Positions 7,885-17,596 of a DNA stretch of 64,000 bases are shown here, piece after piece (position 1 is the stretch's first letter; every line of letters begins with the position of its first letter). Both the position numbers and the translations under genes were made by a program. The notes under the pieces are model-generated. The model saw nothing but the letters and a program-made list of their open reading frames with translations. It was not told the DNA's origin and searched no databases. The DNA comes from Pelagimonas varians (GTDB lineage Bacteria; Pseudomonadota; Alphaproteobacteria; Rhodobacterales; Rhodobacteraceae). The stretch is from NCBI RefSeq assembly GCF_003208435.1, contig NZ_QKMF01000008.1:62001-126000 (forward strand). Direction: 5' to 3'.

Positions 7885-9990
7885 ATGAATGACCGCGCTT
7901 TTTGTCGGCCTGTTTGGTTGCATGGGGGATCAGCACGCATGATGCACACCAGCCACGGTTTGCCATACCGCCGCGATATTGACGGGGTGCGGGCCTTTGC
8001 AGTGCTATCGGTGGTTTTGTATCACTTTGGCATCCCGCTTCGAGGTGGGTTTGTTGGCGTTGACATCTTCTTTGTCATTTCCGGCTTCTTGATCGGTGGA
8101 TTGCTGTGGCGGGAATACGACCACACCGGTAGAATTTGGCTGGTCAATTTCTACGTGCGCCGCTTTCGCCGTTTGGCACCCGCTTTCTTTGTCATGGTTT
8201 TCCTGACGGGCGCATTGGCTTGGGCCATCTTGTTACCGTTTGAGTTTCGCGAATATGGCAAAGCAACAATTGCCGCGACGGTCTACCTATCCAACGTGTT
8301 GTTTTTCCGACAGGCTGGTTATTTTGATGCCGCCTCGGAAGACAAACCACTGCTTCACACTTGGTCGCTGGCCGTAGAGGAGCAGTTTTACATCTTCCTG
8401 CCCCTGTTGATCTTGTTGTTGGCCAGATCCCGGCACGCGCTTATGGCGGCCATGATCGGTTGCTGGATACTCTCGCTGGCCGCCTGCATAGTGATGACAC
8501 CCTCGCATCCGATGGCCGCGTTCTACCTGTTTCCATTCAGAGCCTGGGAAATGCTGTCAGGTGTTCTACTGGCGATTTGGGGGTATCAAACCCAGCGCAA
8601 ATGGCGTGGCTATGCAGCGCTCAGTTGGCTCGGGATGCTTTTATTGGTGCTGTCGGTTGTATTGATCCCGGCTGGTCCGCTTTTCCCCGGCCTATTGGCC
8701 TTGGTTCCTGTCGTTGGAACTGTTCTGGTTTTGGCCAATGGCACCGGTCAAAACCCGGTCAACAAGCTGCTCGGCCACCCTTGGGTCGTGTTTTTCGGGC
8801 TTATTTCCTACTCTTTGTATCTTTGGCATTGGCCCATTTTCACGCTCAGCACCTATCTGCGCGGCGGAGAGGTTGGCGTTCTGGAATCAATTGCATGGAT
8901 GGTCGTCTCTGTCGGCATTGCCTGGTTGTCGTGGAGGTTTGTCGAATCACCTGTGCGGCGCGCAAGGCAGCTGTCTGGCGCTGTGGTTTTAGGTGCCGTG
9001 GCGATTGCATCTATCGGCACATTGGCCGTGTCCGGATGGATCTTCAAAACCGACGGAGTGCCGGACCGTTTTGGCTCAACAGCGCGCCCTCACATCACGG
9101 CCACAGGCGACTTTTTGCAAGATTGGAGCCGATGCTACATTTCCGATGAAGTGCCACTGGATGGGCTTGAGGTCTGTCCCATCGGCCCCGACGGGGCACC
9201 CAAGGTTTTGATCTGGGGTGACAGCCACGTTCGTGCATTCAAGGAAGGGTTGGATCTGGCCGCCCATGAAGCCGACGTGCCGGGTATCATTATCTGGCGC
9301 GCCGGTTGCCCGCCGCTGTTTGGACTGCGCAAGGTGGAAAACTCCGCCACGCCGGTACAAAGCACAGCTTGTGCACAGGCAAACCTGCAAATCCGTCAAA
9401 GTTTTGGCCGGTTGCAAAGCCTTGAAACAGTGTTGCTCATTGGTCGATGGGCCTACTATGTGGCTGGGACTGGTGTCGGTCTGGATGTTCATAATTCAAT
9501 TTCGATTCACCCCACCGACGGCGCGGCGCGGCTCAATCTGAGCCAACCACAATTGCTAAGCAGTGCTGCCCGCGAGACCACGAGTTTCCTGAAAGGCTGG
9601 TTTCCCACCGTCCATGTATTGCGGCAACCGCCCGAGATCGCGCTTTATGACGCACGGATCGCAGCGCGTGAAACCGCGCATGCCGGATTGCCTTTGGCCG
9701 CCAAGCCAATCACAAAAACGGACATGCCACGCAATCAAATGACGGTGCGTGCAGCAATGGCAGACGCCCCCTGGTTGCCTTTGGCTGACACCCAAGGAAT
9801 CGCATGGATCGACAGCTGGCCACAGTTTTGCAATGATCAAAAGTGCAGTGCTTTGCACGACGGTGTCGGGCAGTATTTTGACAACAACCACATCACAAAT
9901 TCCGCCGCACTACGTGTCCGCCATTTGTTTGAACCGGTTTTTTCCTCTGTGAACCAACACTCCACCAATATCGGGACAGCAAGTGAATGA
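7885..9990 (+). CDS. OafA-type acyltransferase 3 with C-terminal SGNH domain
   Basis: The N-terminal part is a classic acyltransferase-3 membrane domain beginning YRRDIDGVRAFAVLSVVLYH and continuing FFVISGFLIGGLL through about ten membrane segments. The C-terminal part is a periplasmic SGNH domain with KVLIWGDSHVRAF near residue 447 (Ser nucleophile) and a DNNH segment near residue 667 (Asp/His). Such fused enzymes O-acetylate lipopolysaccharide or exopolysaccharide. The ATG at 7885 follows GGAAGG; a second start at 7939 (Met19) also has a G-rich site and would remove an N-terminal extension. The stop overlaps the next gene by four bases, giving translational coupling to the GMC oxidoreductase. 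Confidence 0.9.
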   Translation: MNDRAFCRPVWLHGGSARMMHTSHGLPYRRDIDGVRAFAVLSVVLYHFGIPLRGGFVGVDIFFVISGFLIGGLLWREYDHTGRIWLVNFYVRRFRRLAPAFFVMVFLTGALAWAILLPFEFREYGKATIAATVYLSNVLFFRQAGYFDAASEDKPLLHTWSLAVEEQFYIFLPLLILLLARSRHALMAAMIGCWILSLAACIVMTPSHPMAAFYLFPFRAWEMLSGVLLAIWGYQTQRKWRGYAALSWLGMLLLVLSVVLIPAGPLFPGLLALVPVVGTVLVLANGTGQNPVNKLLGHPWVVFFGLISYSLYLWHWPIFTLSTYLRGGEVGVLESIAWMVVSVGIAWLSWRFVESPVRRARQLSGAVVLGAVAIASIGTLAVSGWIFKTDGVPDRFGSTARPHITATGDFLQDWSRCYISDEVPLDGLEVCPIGPDGAPKVLIWGDSHVRAFKEGLDLAAHEADVPGIIIWRAGCPPLFGLRKVENSATPVQSTACAQANLQIRQSFGRLQSLETVLLIGRWAYYVAGTGVGLDVHNSISIHPTDGAARLNLSQPQLLSSAARETTSFLKGWFPTVHVLRQPPEIALYDARIAARETAHAGLPLAAKPITKTDMPRNQMTVRAAMADAPWLPLADTQGIAWIDSWPQFCNDQKCSALHDGVGQYFDNNHITNSAALRVRHLFEPVFSSVNQHSTNIGTASE

Positions 9991-11546
9991 GCTATTCAGA
10001 CACCAAGTGGGATGTGATCATAATCGGTACAGGCATGGGCGGCGGCACCATTGGGCGGACCTTGGCCGAGGCCGGGCAAAAAGTGCTGTTTTTGGAACAA
10101 GGAGCCGCGGGATATCGAAGCGAAGAAAGTGGTCTATCCGAGATTTTTGTCCCCGAAGCACGGCTGACACGTGGATTGTGGCCTACCCCTCTGCACGCCA
10201 GCGTGAACGGTCAGGATCAGGTGTTTTATGCGCCTTTGGGTGCAGGCCTGGGCGGGTCTTCCGTGTTTTACGCGGCCACACTGGAACGGCCCGAACCGCA
10301 TGATCTGGACCACACAGAAACAACCCCTCATCCCACGCAGGGTTGGCCGGTTTCATTTGCTGACATGGTGCCTTGGTACCACCGCGCGGCGCAAATGTTT
10401 CGCGTCTACGGGTCCGATGATCCGCTGTCGGCTGGACCTGCCCTGCCGCTCCGAAAGCCGCCTGAATTGACACAAACCGAGGCCGGGTTGATGGCCAGCC
10501 TAAAGTCCGTAGGCTTGAACCCCTATCATGCGCATACTGGGATCAAGCGCATTGCAGGCTGTAAAAACTGTCTTGGTGTAAAATGTCCAAAGACCTGCAA
10601 AATGGATGGTCGGTCCGCAGGGGTGGAACCCGCGTTGGAAACAGGGAATGCTGCACTTTTGACCGGTGCCGAAGTCACCCGTTTAGAAGAAAAGGGTGGT
10701 GATATCATTGCCGTTCACGCGACCATAAAAGGCCAGCAGGAAGTTCTATCCGCCAAGCGGTATGTGCTGGCAGGCGGTGCACTCGGATCTGCAAAACTGA
10801 TGCTGGCTTCGGCCAACAAGGCCCATCCCAACGGTCTTGCTAATGGATCTGGTCAGGTCGGGCGTAATTTGATGTTTCACGTCGACGAAAGGTTCGTCCT
10901 TTGGCCCAAGCGCGGCACCGTCGATAGCGGCGCGACCAAGGCCATTTCCTTGCGTGATTTGTATCTTCAAAACGGCAACCGGTTTGGCACGATTCAGGCC
11001 GTTGGGCTGCGGGCATCCTATGGTGTCATCGTGCACTACTTAAACCTGATGCTGGCGCGTTCCCGTTTCGCCAAAATCCCCGGTCTTGCGCAGCTGACCC
11101 GCATTCCTGCCGCTATCGCCCACCGCCTTTTTGGGCAAGCGCAGATCTTTGTTGGATTGATGGAAGATCTGCCCTACGCGCACAACCGGGTCACTTATGA
11201 CCCAAACCAACCCGAGAGGCTTGCGATTGAGTATCGTTACGCACCCGAACTACTGGCGCGCAGACAGGCCTTTCGCAAAGCTATCCGCAAAGCATTTCGT
11301 GGGCATCGCCGCGCGTTCTTGGGGTTGAAACCCGTTTTAAATTTCGGGCATCCCTGCGGAACAGTCCGTTTTGGCGAAGACCCAACAACCTCGGTCTTGA
11401 ACTCCGACTGCAAGGCGCATGAGATTTCGAACCTTTGGGTCGTCGATGCCAGTTTTATGCCCACATCGATGGGGGTAAACCCAAGCTTGACAATTGCCGC
11501 CAATGCACTGCGCGTCGGAGATGCAATTGTGAAGGAAGCCGGATGA
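9987..11546 (+). CDS. GMC-family FAD-dependent oxidoreductase with four-cysteine motif
   Basis: This 519-residue flavoprotein starts with the FAD-binding signature DVIIIGTGMGGGTIG and ends with the GMC C-terminal signature: HPCGT with His455, then VNPSLTIAANA with Asn498 as the probable second catalytic residue. Family members oxidise alcohols and sugars. An unusual insertion holds Cys192, Cys195, Cys200 and Cys204 (CX2CX4CX3C), which could bind an iron-sulfur cluster or zinc. Its start overlaps the acyltransferase stop, and its own stop overlaps the next SDR gene (ATGA), so the three are coupled. A role in oxidising a sugar alcohol during polysaccharide synthesis is inferred; the substrate is unknown. 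Confidence 0.88.
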   Translation: MSYSDTKWDVIIIGTGMGGGTIGRTLAEAGQKVLFLEQGAAGYRSEESGLSEIFVPEARLTRGLWPTPLHASVNGQDQVFYAPLGAGLGGSSVFYAATLERPEPHDLDHTETTPHPTQGWPVSFADMVPWYHRAAQMFRVYGSDDPLSAGPALPLRKPPELTQTEAGLMASLKSVGLNPYHAHTGIKRIAGCKNCLGVKCPKTCKMDGRSAGVEPALETGNAALLTGAEVTRLEEKGGDIIAVHATIKGQQEVLSAKRYVLAGGALGSAKLMLASANKAHPNGLANGSGQVGRNLMFHVDERFVLWPKRGTVDSGATKAISLRDLYLQNGNRFGTIQAVGLRASYGVIVHYLNLMLARSRFAKIPGLAQLTRIPAAIAHRLFGQAQIFVGLMEDLPYAHNRVTYDPNQPERLAIEYRYAPELLARRQAFRKAIRKAFRGHRRAFLGLKPVLNFGHPCGTVRFGEDPTTSVLNSDCKAHEISNLWVVDASFMPTSMGVNPSLTIAANALRVGDAIVKEAG

Positions 11547-12307
11547 GCCAAATCTCACCAAACGACGGATTTGTTTTTATTACTGGTGCCGGGTCCGGCC
11601 TTGGACGGGCCTTGTCGGCTGAATTGGTCAAGGCGGGTTTCACAGTCGTTGGTGCAGGGCGCCGGCATTCTGCGCTCGCTGAAACTGCGGCGATGCTAGG
11701 CGACAAATTTCAACCTGTGGTTTTGGACGTATCCGATGCCCGGGCCACACAACATGTGTTTGCCGAACGTATTAAGGCGAACGGTCCTCTGGCGATCTTG
11801 ATTAACAATGCCGCCGTATATCCACATCGTGACATTCTGGATGAAACCCCAGACAGCTTTGCTAAGACCATCCAGATCAATCTGGGCGGTGTCTTCAATT
11901 GCAGCCATGCGGCGTTACAGGACATGGCCCCGCGCGGGTTCGGGCGCATTCTAAATGTGGCTTCTATGGCTGATATAGATCCGCTGCCATGCAGCGCGGC
12001 TTACAGTGTCTCCAAGGGCGCGGTGACTATTCTGACCCGAGCGATGGTTGCAGATCTGGGTGACCGGTTTCCCGGCATTGCCATCGGCGACTGGCTGCCG
12101 GGCATGTTGCAAACTTCAATGGGCATCCCGAACGGGTTACAGCCTGAAAAAGCCGCAAAATGGGGGGCGAAATTGGCTCGGATGAACGATCCCAGTTTGA
12201 ACGGAGCTGTGTTTGAAATGGGAGCGGAAATTTTGCCGGTACGCGGGCTAAGGGGCAAGATCAAAGATTTTCTGTTGATGCGTAAGAGAAAGCCGCGCCA
12301 GATTTAA
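11543..12307 (+). CDS. Short-chain dehydrogenase/reductase
   Basis: This 254-residue protein is a classical SDR: the dinucleotide-binding GAGSGLGRAL near residues 15-24, the NNAAV segment, and a YSVSKGAV stretch that supplies the catalytic Tyr and Lys. It oxidises or reduces an alcohol/ketone using NAD(P). The longer frame from 11435 lies inside the GMC gene; the ATG at 11543 overlaps the GMC stop (ATGA), which fixes the start. The coupling suggests the two act in sequence on one substrate. It converges with the next gene, overlapping by four bases at the stop codons. Confidence 0.87.
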   Translation: MSQISPNDGFVFITGAGSGLGRALSAELVKAGFTVVGAGRRHSALAETAAMLGDKFQPVVLDVSDARATQHVFAERIKANGPLAILINNAAVYPHRDILDETPDSFAKTIQINLGGVFNCSHAALQDMAPRGFGRILNVASMADIDPLPCSAAYSVSKGAVTILTRAMVADLGDRFPGIAIGDWLPGMLQTSMGIPNGLQPEKAAKWGAKLARMNDPSLNGAVFEMGAEILPVRGLRGKIKDFLLMRKRKPRQI

Positions 12308-13062
12308 CCTTTGCGCAGGCGCAACAGAGCTGCGCGCACCATGTGACCCGGCAAAATCAACAGGCATTTTAAATAACGTGGCCCCAGTCGGCGCGGATCC
12401 GAAAACAGCCTCCACAGCCACTCCATTTGCATTTTTTGCGCCCAGTCAGGTGCCCGTTGCTGTGTCCCTGCGAAAAAGTCCAGCCCGGCACCAATTGAAA
12501 CGAAGCCGACATTGGGTGCGATTTTCCGTCCGGTTGCGGCGAACACTTCTTGGCGGGGTGCCCCCATCGCAACAAAACACAGACGAGCCCCTGAATCTGC
12601 CACACGCTCCAAGACGGTTTCGGCCTCCGGACCTTTGGCATCAAAACCCATGGGCGGCGCAATACAGCATACCACTTCAAGATCGCGGACTTCGCGTTCC
12701 AAATAGGTGGCCGCAGCCTTTAAGACCGGATCAGTGGACCCGACCAGCGCGACGCCAACCCCTTGTTTTGCTGCAATTTTGACAAGAGGTAAAATCGCCG
12801 CCGATCCAGGAATAAGCGACACCGGCCTACCAGCCAAACGCGACATCCAGACGATAGGATTGCCATCTGCAGTGACAAAATCCTGTGCTGCATAAGCGCT
12901 GCGAAATGGGGCCGATGTCCTAAGTTTCACCAGATGATCAAGATTGATTGTCGCCAGAGCAAAGCCCCTGCGCTGCGCCAGTCTTTCAGTGACCCGCGCT
13001 TCAAGAACGGCCCAACTGGGCACATTTACATCAATTGTCCGGCCTTGAATTTCGAATATCAT
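12304..13062 (-). CDS. WecG/TagA/CpsF-family glycosyltransferase
   Basis: With the ATG at 13062, preceded by AGGAG at good spacing, the protein is 252 residues, the normal length of the GT26 WecG/TagA/CpsF family. Family features are LATINLDHLVKLRTS and FVTADGNPIVWMSRL in the N-terminal half, and CFVAMGAPRQEVFA with VGFVSIGAGLDFFAG in the C-terminal half. These enzymes add a sugar such as ManNAc or glucose to an undecaprenyl-diphosphate-linked sugar, the second committed step of glycan assembly. It is the only gene in this stretch reading left, divergent from the Gfo/SDR/glycosyltransferase operon across 238 bp. An upstream frame to 13308 is not needed. Confidence 0.9.
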   Translation of the reverse strand: MIFEIQGRTIDVNVPSWAVLEARVTERLAQRRGFALATINLDHLVKLRTSAPFRSAYAAQDFVTADGNPIVWMSRLAGRPVSLIPGSAAILPLVKIAAKQGVGVALVGSTDPVLKAAATYLEREVRDLEVVCCIAPPMGFDAKGPEAETVLERVADSGARLCFVAMGAPRQEVFAATGRKIAPNVGFVSIGAGLDFFAGTQQRAPDWAQKMQMEWLWRLFSDPRRLGPRYLKCLLILPGHMVRAALLRLRKG

Positions 13063-13300
13063 TTCAGCTCCTGTGCTCGGAGACATACCCTGCTTTTTCA
13101 GCGAGGTAAGTGCCAAATCCGCCACAGTGGGGCGAAAAACCGTGACCGTGGTGCCGCAGTGCCGCATATTGAGCAAAGACCAGAGTGTTTTGCCGAATTC
13201 TAGCCATGTTTCTGAGGTTGATTCATCGAAATGAAATGGTGGGGACCATAAACGTGTTGGAATGTATGTGCCGGGAAATCGCCCAGTTGGCGGGCCAAAA

Positions 13301-14425
13301 ATGACCAAGCAAGTCTGCCTTTTAGGCTGCGGCTTTGTTGCCGATCTTTATATGCGATCTCTCGCAGCGATGGACGGGATCGAGGTTGTTGGCGTTTTTG
13401 ATCTCAACACAGACCGCCTGACTACATTTTGCAGCTTTTGGAACGTTCCGCACAAATCGAGTTTCGAGGCCTTGCTTGCCGATACCCCCGGAGCACTCAT
13501 TGTCAATCTGACCAACCCTTCTGCCCATTTCGAAACATCAAAGGCCTGCTTGCTCGCGGGGCGTCATGTCTACTCTGAAAAACCGTTGGCGATGACAGTG
13601 GAAGACGCCAAGTCCCTACATGCTTTGGCCACAGAAAAAGGGCTCATGTTGGCTTCCGCCCCCTGCTCATCCCTTGGGGAAGCCGCCCAAACTTTTGGCC
13701 ATGCACTGCGCACCAACATCGCAGGCACACCACGTGCCATTTACGCAGAGCTGGATGACGGGTTTATCCCCCAAGCGGCCTACCGAAAATGGCTGTCGGA
13801 ATCCGGCGCTCCATGGCCCTTTGAAGATGAGTTTCAGGTAGGCTGCACGCTGGAACATGCAGGCTATTATTTGGGGTGGTTGATTTCGTGGTTCGGGTCG
13901 GTGCGTACCGTCGTTGCCGCATCCGCTGAAACGATCCCCGAAAAGGAAGGCAACGGCCCGTTTGCCCCCGATCTTTCTATCGCAACGCTCTTCTTCGAGA
14001 ACGGCCCCGTAACACGGCTGACTTGTTCCATTGTGGCCCCACATGACCATTCCATCCGCATAACCGGCGACAAAGGTGTGCTGTCTTGCAAAGCGGCATG
14101 GGACAACAGTGCCAAAGTCAGTTTCGCAAAACGCATGACGGTGCGCCGCCGCCTGATGGAAAACCCGTTTCCCAAACGGATTAAACTTGCGCAGCCAACA
14201 CACCCCAAGGTCAAACGATGGGGCGCGGCTGCAATGAATTTCATGCTTGGCCCGGCCGAGGTTCTGGACGCCCTTCAAACCGGCCGCCCCTGCCGGCTTT
14301 CCAATGATTTTGCGCTGCACATGACCGAAGTTACACTGGCAATTCAGAACGCGGGTGAGCACAGCGGTGCCCAAAAAATGACCACAAACTGCCAGCCGAT
14401 GGAGCCGATGCCATGGGCGAAATGA
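13301..14425 (+). CDS. Gfo/Idh/MocA-family oxidoreductase
   Basis: This 374-residue protein opens with a Rossmann motif (CLLGCGFVADLYM) and carries the EKP signature at residues 93-95 (YSEKPLAMTV), both standard for the Gfo/Idh/MocA family, which performs NAD(P)-linked redox chemistry on sugars. The Met at 13301 places the Rossmann motif at the usual distance from the N-terminus; an in-frame ATG at 13262 is possible and neither has a strong ribosome site. It heads an operon in which the next genes overlap or nearly overlap, so it probably supplies a modified nucleotide sugar for the glycosyltransferases that follow. Confidence 0.86.
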   Translation: MTKQVCLLGCGFVADLYMRSLAAMDGIEVVGVFDLNTDRLTTFCSFWNVPHKSSFEALLADTPGALIVNLTNPSAHFETSKACLLAGRHVYSEKPLAMTVEDAKSLHALATEKGLMLASAPCSSLGEAAQTFGHALRTNIAGTPRAIYAELDDGFIPQAAYRKWLSESGAPWPFEDEFQVGCTLEHAGYYLGWLISWFGSVRTVVAASAETIPEKEGNGPFAPDLSIATLFFENGPVTRLTCSIVAPHDHSIRITGDKGVLSCKAAWDNSAKVSFAKRMTVRRRLMENPFPKRIKLAQPTHPKVKRWGAAAMNFMLGPAEVLDALQTGRPCRLSNDFALHMTEVTLAIQNAGEHSGAQKMTTNCQPMEPMPWAK

Positions 14426-15384
14426 CCCGCATATTGATCACAGGCGCGAATGGTTTTGTCGGTCGCGCAGCCGTCGCCGAGGCACGCAAACAAGGGTTTG
14501 AGGTTATCGCGGTCTACCGTCGCCAGCCTTTGCCGGAATGGGCAGTAGATAATGGGGTTATCCAGCAACAAGCCGATTTGTCTGACCCCGCATGCGCCGC
14601 CCTGCTGCATGAACACATGGACCGTGTGGGCGCAGTGATCCACGCCGCCGCGCATATGGGCGGGGATGCGGCGCAGCATGCCGAAGACACCCTGTGCGGC
14701 ACGCAAACAGTCCTAGAGGCCATGCGCGGCAGCAATGCCCAGCTCGTGCTCGTCAGTTCTGTCGCGGTCTACGACACTTTGAAACTGGAACCCGGGGACA
14801 CCCTAACCGAAGACAGCCCGCTGGAAGAATTGAACCATGCCCGCGATCCCTATGCCGAGGCGAAGCTGCAGCAAGAGCATCTATGCGTGAAAACCGGTCA
14901 TCCTGTTTGGTTGATGCGGCCCGGTGCGGTCTACGGGCCCGGACGAACTTGGCATGCTTTAATGGGTTTTTGGGCATGGAAACTACACGTACAGATCAAT
15001 TCAGACGGGCAATTGCCTTTGGTACACGTCGAACATTTGGCGCAAACATTGGTGTCGGCAGCACAGGCCACCCCCAAAGGGACGCACGCGCTGAATGTGG
15101 TGGATGATGATCTACCGACACGCGCCAGATTTCTGGCGGCCCATCGCAAAATGACCGGCTGGCCGCGTATGGTATTGCCTCTGCCCTTTGGCCCATGGCT
15201 GGCTTTGACACGAATTCTTAAACCGATTTCGGGAAAACTGCCCGGGTTACTCAAAGAACCTGTTGTGCGTGCCAGATTGATGCCCCTCAACTACCCCAAC
15301 ACCGCACTTCGGGCGGCCCTTGGCGGTGCCGACTTTGCCTGCTTCGAAAACATGCTTTCCAAATCCTTAGGGGGCCAAATATGA
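14413..15384 (+). CDS. NAD-dependent epimerase/dehydratase (extended SDR)
   Basis: This 323-residue extended SDR begins MGEMTRILITGANGFVGRAA, the nucleotide-binding glycine motif of sugar epimerases and dehydratases, and has a DPYAEAKLQQEH segment with the YXXXK catalytic pair. It should act on a nucleotide sugar. The ATG at 14413 has GGAG eight bases upstream and overlaps the preceding gene by 13 bases; a second Met at 14422 overlaps the stop in ATGA form. Coupling to the Gfo-type oxidoreductase suggests a two-step sugar conversion. The exact substrate is not visible. Confidence 0.88.
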   Translation: MGEMTRILITGANGFVGRAAVAEARKQGFEVIAVYRRQPLPEWAVDNGVIQQQADLSDPACAALLHEHMDRVGAVIHAAAHMGGDAAQHAEDTLCGTQTVLEAMRGSNAQLVLVSSVAVYDTLKLEPGDTLTEDSPLEELNHARDPYAEAKLQQEHLCVKTGHPVWLMRPGAVYGPGRTWHALMGFWAWKLHVQINSDGQLPLVHVEHLAQTLVSAAQATPKGTHALNVVDDDLPTRARFLAAHRKMTGWPRMVLPLPFGPWLALTRILKPISGKLPGLLKEPVVRARLMPLNYPNTALRAALGGADFACFENMLSKSLGGQI

Positions 15385-16628
15385 CATTGCCCAAACTGGC
15401 GTATTTAACTGGCGAGTACCCCCGCGCTTCGGATACTTTTATTCAACGCGAAGTGGCGGCATTGCGTCAGCTTGGGCATCAGGTGGAAACCTGTTCGATC
15501 CGGACAACCGGCCCTGAACATCTGGTTGGCAAAGAGCAACGCGAAGAACACGCGCGCACCTTCAAAGTTCTGGATGCTGCCAAGAACCCGCTGCGCCTGA
15601 TCAATACGCAGCTGCGCTGGATGCGAAGCCCGCGCCGGTATTTTGCGGCGCTTGCGCTGGCATGGCGAACCGCGCCAAAAGGAATAAGGGGCCGCCTGTA
15701 TAACCTGTTCTATTTCCTTGAGGCAGGCGTTTTGGCGGCGCACCTTCAGGACAATCATATAACCCATTTGCACAATCATATCGCCAAGGCATCTTGCACC
15801 GTCGCAATGCTGTCCGAAGCGCTGTCAGGCATCCCCTATAGTTTTACCATTCATGGCCCCGACATATTCTTTGAACCGCATCACTGGCGCATTGACGAAA
15901 AGGCGGCGCGCGCCCGTTTTGTTGCCTGTATTAGCGAATTTTGCCGGTCGCAATTGATGTGTTTTGCAGGTCAAACCCACTGGGACCGGCTGCACATCGT
16001 GCATTGCGGCATCGAACCTGAACGCTATGGCAAGACATGGCATTCAGGCCAACGGTTGCTGTTTGTCGGACGGTTGGCCGCTGTCAAAGGCGTGCCAATC
16101 CTGTTTCAGGCCATGGCCAATCTCAAACAAGATATGCCAGACCTGAGCCTGACTTTGATCGGCGACGGGCCAGAACGCGCGTTTTTGGAAGACATGGCCT
16201 CTACGCTTGGTTTGTCTGATCGAGTCAAATTTCTCGGCTACAAAAGCCAGTCCGAGGTCGCCGCTGCCTTGCTTGATACCGATATGTTTGTGCTACCCAG
16301 TTTTGCAGAAGGAGTGCCTGTGGTTTTGATGGAGGCAATGGCCTCTGGCGTGCCTGTCGTCGCCACCCAGATTGCAGGTATTTCTGAACTGGTCAGCCAC
16401 GGCGAAGCCGGTTGGCTGATTCCCCCCGGCAATGTCGAGGGCCTGTCCCAAGCGATCGAGCGCGGCTTCCTAGACCCACCAGAACGGCAAGCCATGGGTG
16501 AAGAGGGTCGCGAGATCGTCGAAAAACACTTCAATACCGGCAAAGAAGCCGCATGGCTGTCTGAGTTGATTTGCGGCTATGCAAACGGAACGCCGCCCAA
16601 GACCAAACGCCCGGAGGCGAAGTCATGA
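15381..16628 (+). CDS. Family-4 glycosyltransferase
   Basis: This 415-residue GT-B glycosyltransferase has the N-terminal YLTGEYPRASDTFIQREV pattern shared by many exopolysaccharide GT4 enzymes, and a C-terminal donor domain with LLFVGRLAAVKGVPIL, LIGDGPERAFLE and the EX7E element FAEGVPVVLMEAMASGVPV. It starts on the stop of the epimerase (ATGA overlap) and its own stop overlaps the next glycosyltransferase in the same way. It probably adds one sugar to the undecaprenyl-linked repeat unit. The linkage is unknown. Confidence 0.92.
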   Translation: MTLPKLAYLTGEYPRASDTFIQREVAALRQLGHQVETCSIRTTGPEHLVGKEQREEHARTFKVLDAAKNPLRLINTQLRWMRSPRRYFAALALAWRTAPKGIRGRLYNLFYFLEAGVLAAHLQDNHITHLHNHIAKASCTVAMLSEALSGIPYSFTIHGPDIFFEPHHWRIDEKAARARFVACISEFCRSQLMCFAGQTHWDRLHIVHCGIEPERYGKTWHSGQRLLFVGRLAAVKGVPILFQAMANLKQDMPDLSLTLIGDGPERAFLEDMASTLGLSDRVKFLGYKSQSEVAAALLDTDMFVLPSFAEGVPVVLMEAMASGVPVVATQIAGISELVSHGEAGWLIPPGNVEGLSQAIERGFLDPPERQAMGEEGREIVEKHFNTGKEAAWLSELICGYANGTPPKTKRPEAKS

Positions 16629-17584
16629 CAAATGTGGACGTTGTCTTGATTGGACGCAATGAAGGGCCCCGTTTGGTCGCGTCTTTGCAGTCAGCTCAGG
16701 GACAAGCGCGCCAGCTTGTCTATGTCGACAGCGGGTCAACAGACGATAGCATAGATGAGGCTCGTAAGGCCGGAGCGCAGATTGTGGAACTGGATATGTC
16801 GACCCCGTTTTCGGCTGCACGGGCCCGCAACGCCGGATTTGACGCATTGGACAACCCCGAATTGGTGATGTTCATAGACGGCGACTGTATGCTGGTCGAA
16901 GGGTTTCTTGATAAAGCCAGCGCTCATTTGGACGCCAACCCCAAAATAGCTTTGGTTACGGGTTGGAGGTCGGAAATTCACCGCAACGAAAGCTTGTACA
17001 ACCAGTTGATTGATTGGGAGTGGCGTCGCCCTGCCGGTGTCATTTTGGCCTGTGGCGGGGATATGCTGGTACGGGCAAGTGCATGGCGCGAAATCGGCGG
17101 CATGGACCCGACCGTCATCGCCTCTGAGGACGAAGAGTTTTGCACCCGCCTTCGCAAGGCGGGCTGGACGCTGGAACGTATCCCTCAAGAAATGACACGT
17201 CATGATGCCAACATGATGACTTTCGAACAGTGGTGGTCCCGGGCAGTTCGCACCGGGCATGGTTTCGCCCAAGTCGGATCACTGCATCCGGAATACTTTG
17301 CAGCCGAACGTAAACGGGCACTGCTATACGGTCTGGCACTGCCGGTTTTGATCTTGCTCAGTGCGCTAATCAAATGGTGGCTGCCCCTGATCTTTTTCGG
17401 TCTCTACGAACTAAGCTACATCCGAACCGCCATAGGCCTAAGTCGGGCTGGTATGGCAAATAACGAAATCTGGCGGCACGCCTGGCTGCTGACCCTTTCC
17501 AAATTTCCCAATGCATTGGGGATGGCGCGGTTCCACTTTCGCCGTTTGCGCGGCGATGAAATGCGTATCATCGAGTATAAATAG
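16625..17584 (+). CDS. Family-2 glycosyltransferase
   Basis: This 319-residue protein has a GT-A fold: VDVVLIGRNEGPRLVASLQS at the N-terminus, VYVDSGSTDDS, the metal-binding DGD (MFIDGDCMLVEG), then an ASEDEEFCTRLRKAGW acceptor motif. The C-terminal 80 residues contain hydrophobic helices that should tether it to the membrane. The ATG at 16625 overlaps the preceding stop and has GGAGG upstream, which decides it over the longer frame from 16571. It transfers a sugar to the growing lipid-linked repeat. Confidence 0.9.
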   Translation: MTNVDVVLIGRNEGPRLVASLQSAQGQARQLVYVDSGSTDDSIDEARKAGAQIVELDMSTPFSAARARNAGFDALDNPELVMFIDGDCMLVEGFLDKASAHLDANPKIALVTGWRSEIHRNESLYNQLIDWEWRRPAGVILACGGDMLVRASAWREIGGMDPTVIASEDEEFCTRLRKAGWTLERIPQEMTRHDANMMTFEQWWSRAVRTGHGFAQVGSLHPEYFAAERKRALLYGLALPVLILLSALIKWWLPLIFFGLYELSYIRTAIGLSRAGMANNEIWRHAWLLTLSKFPNALGMARFHFRRLRGDEMRIIEYK

Positions 17585-17596
17585 AAAGTTGTTTGA

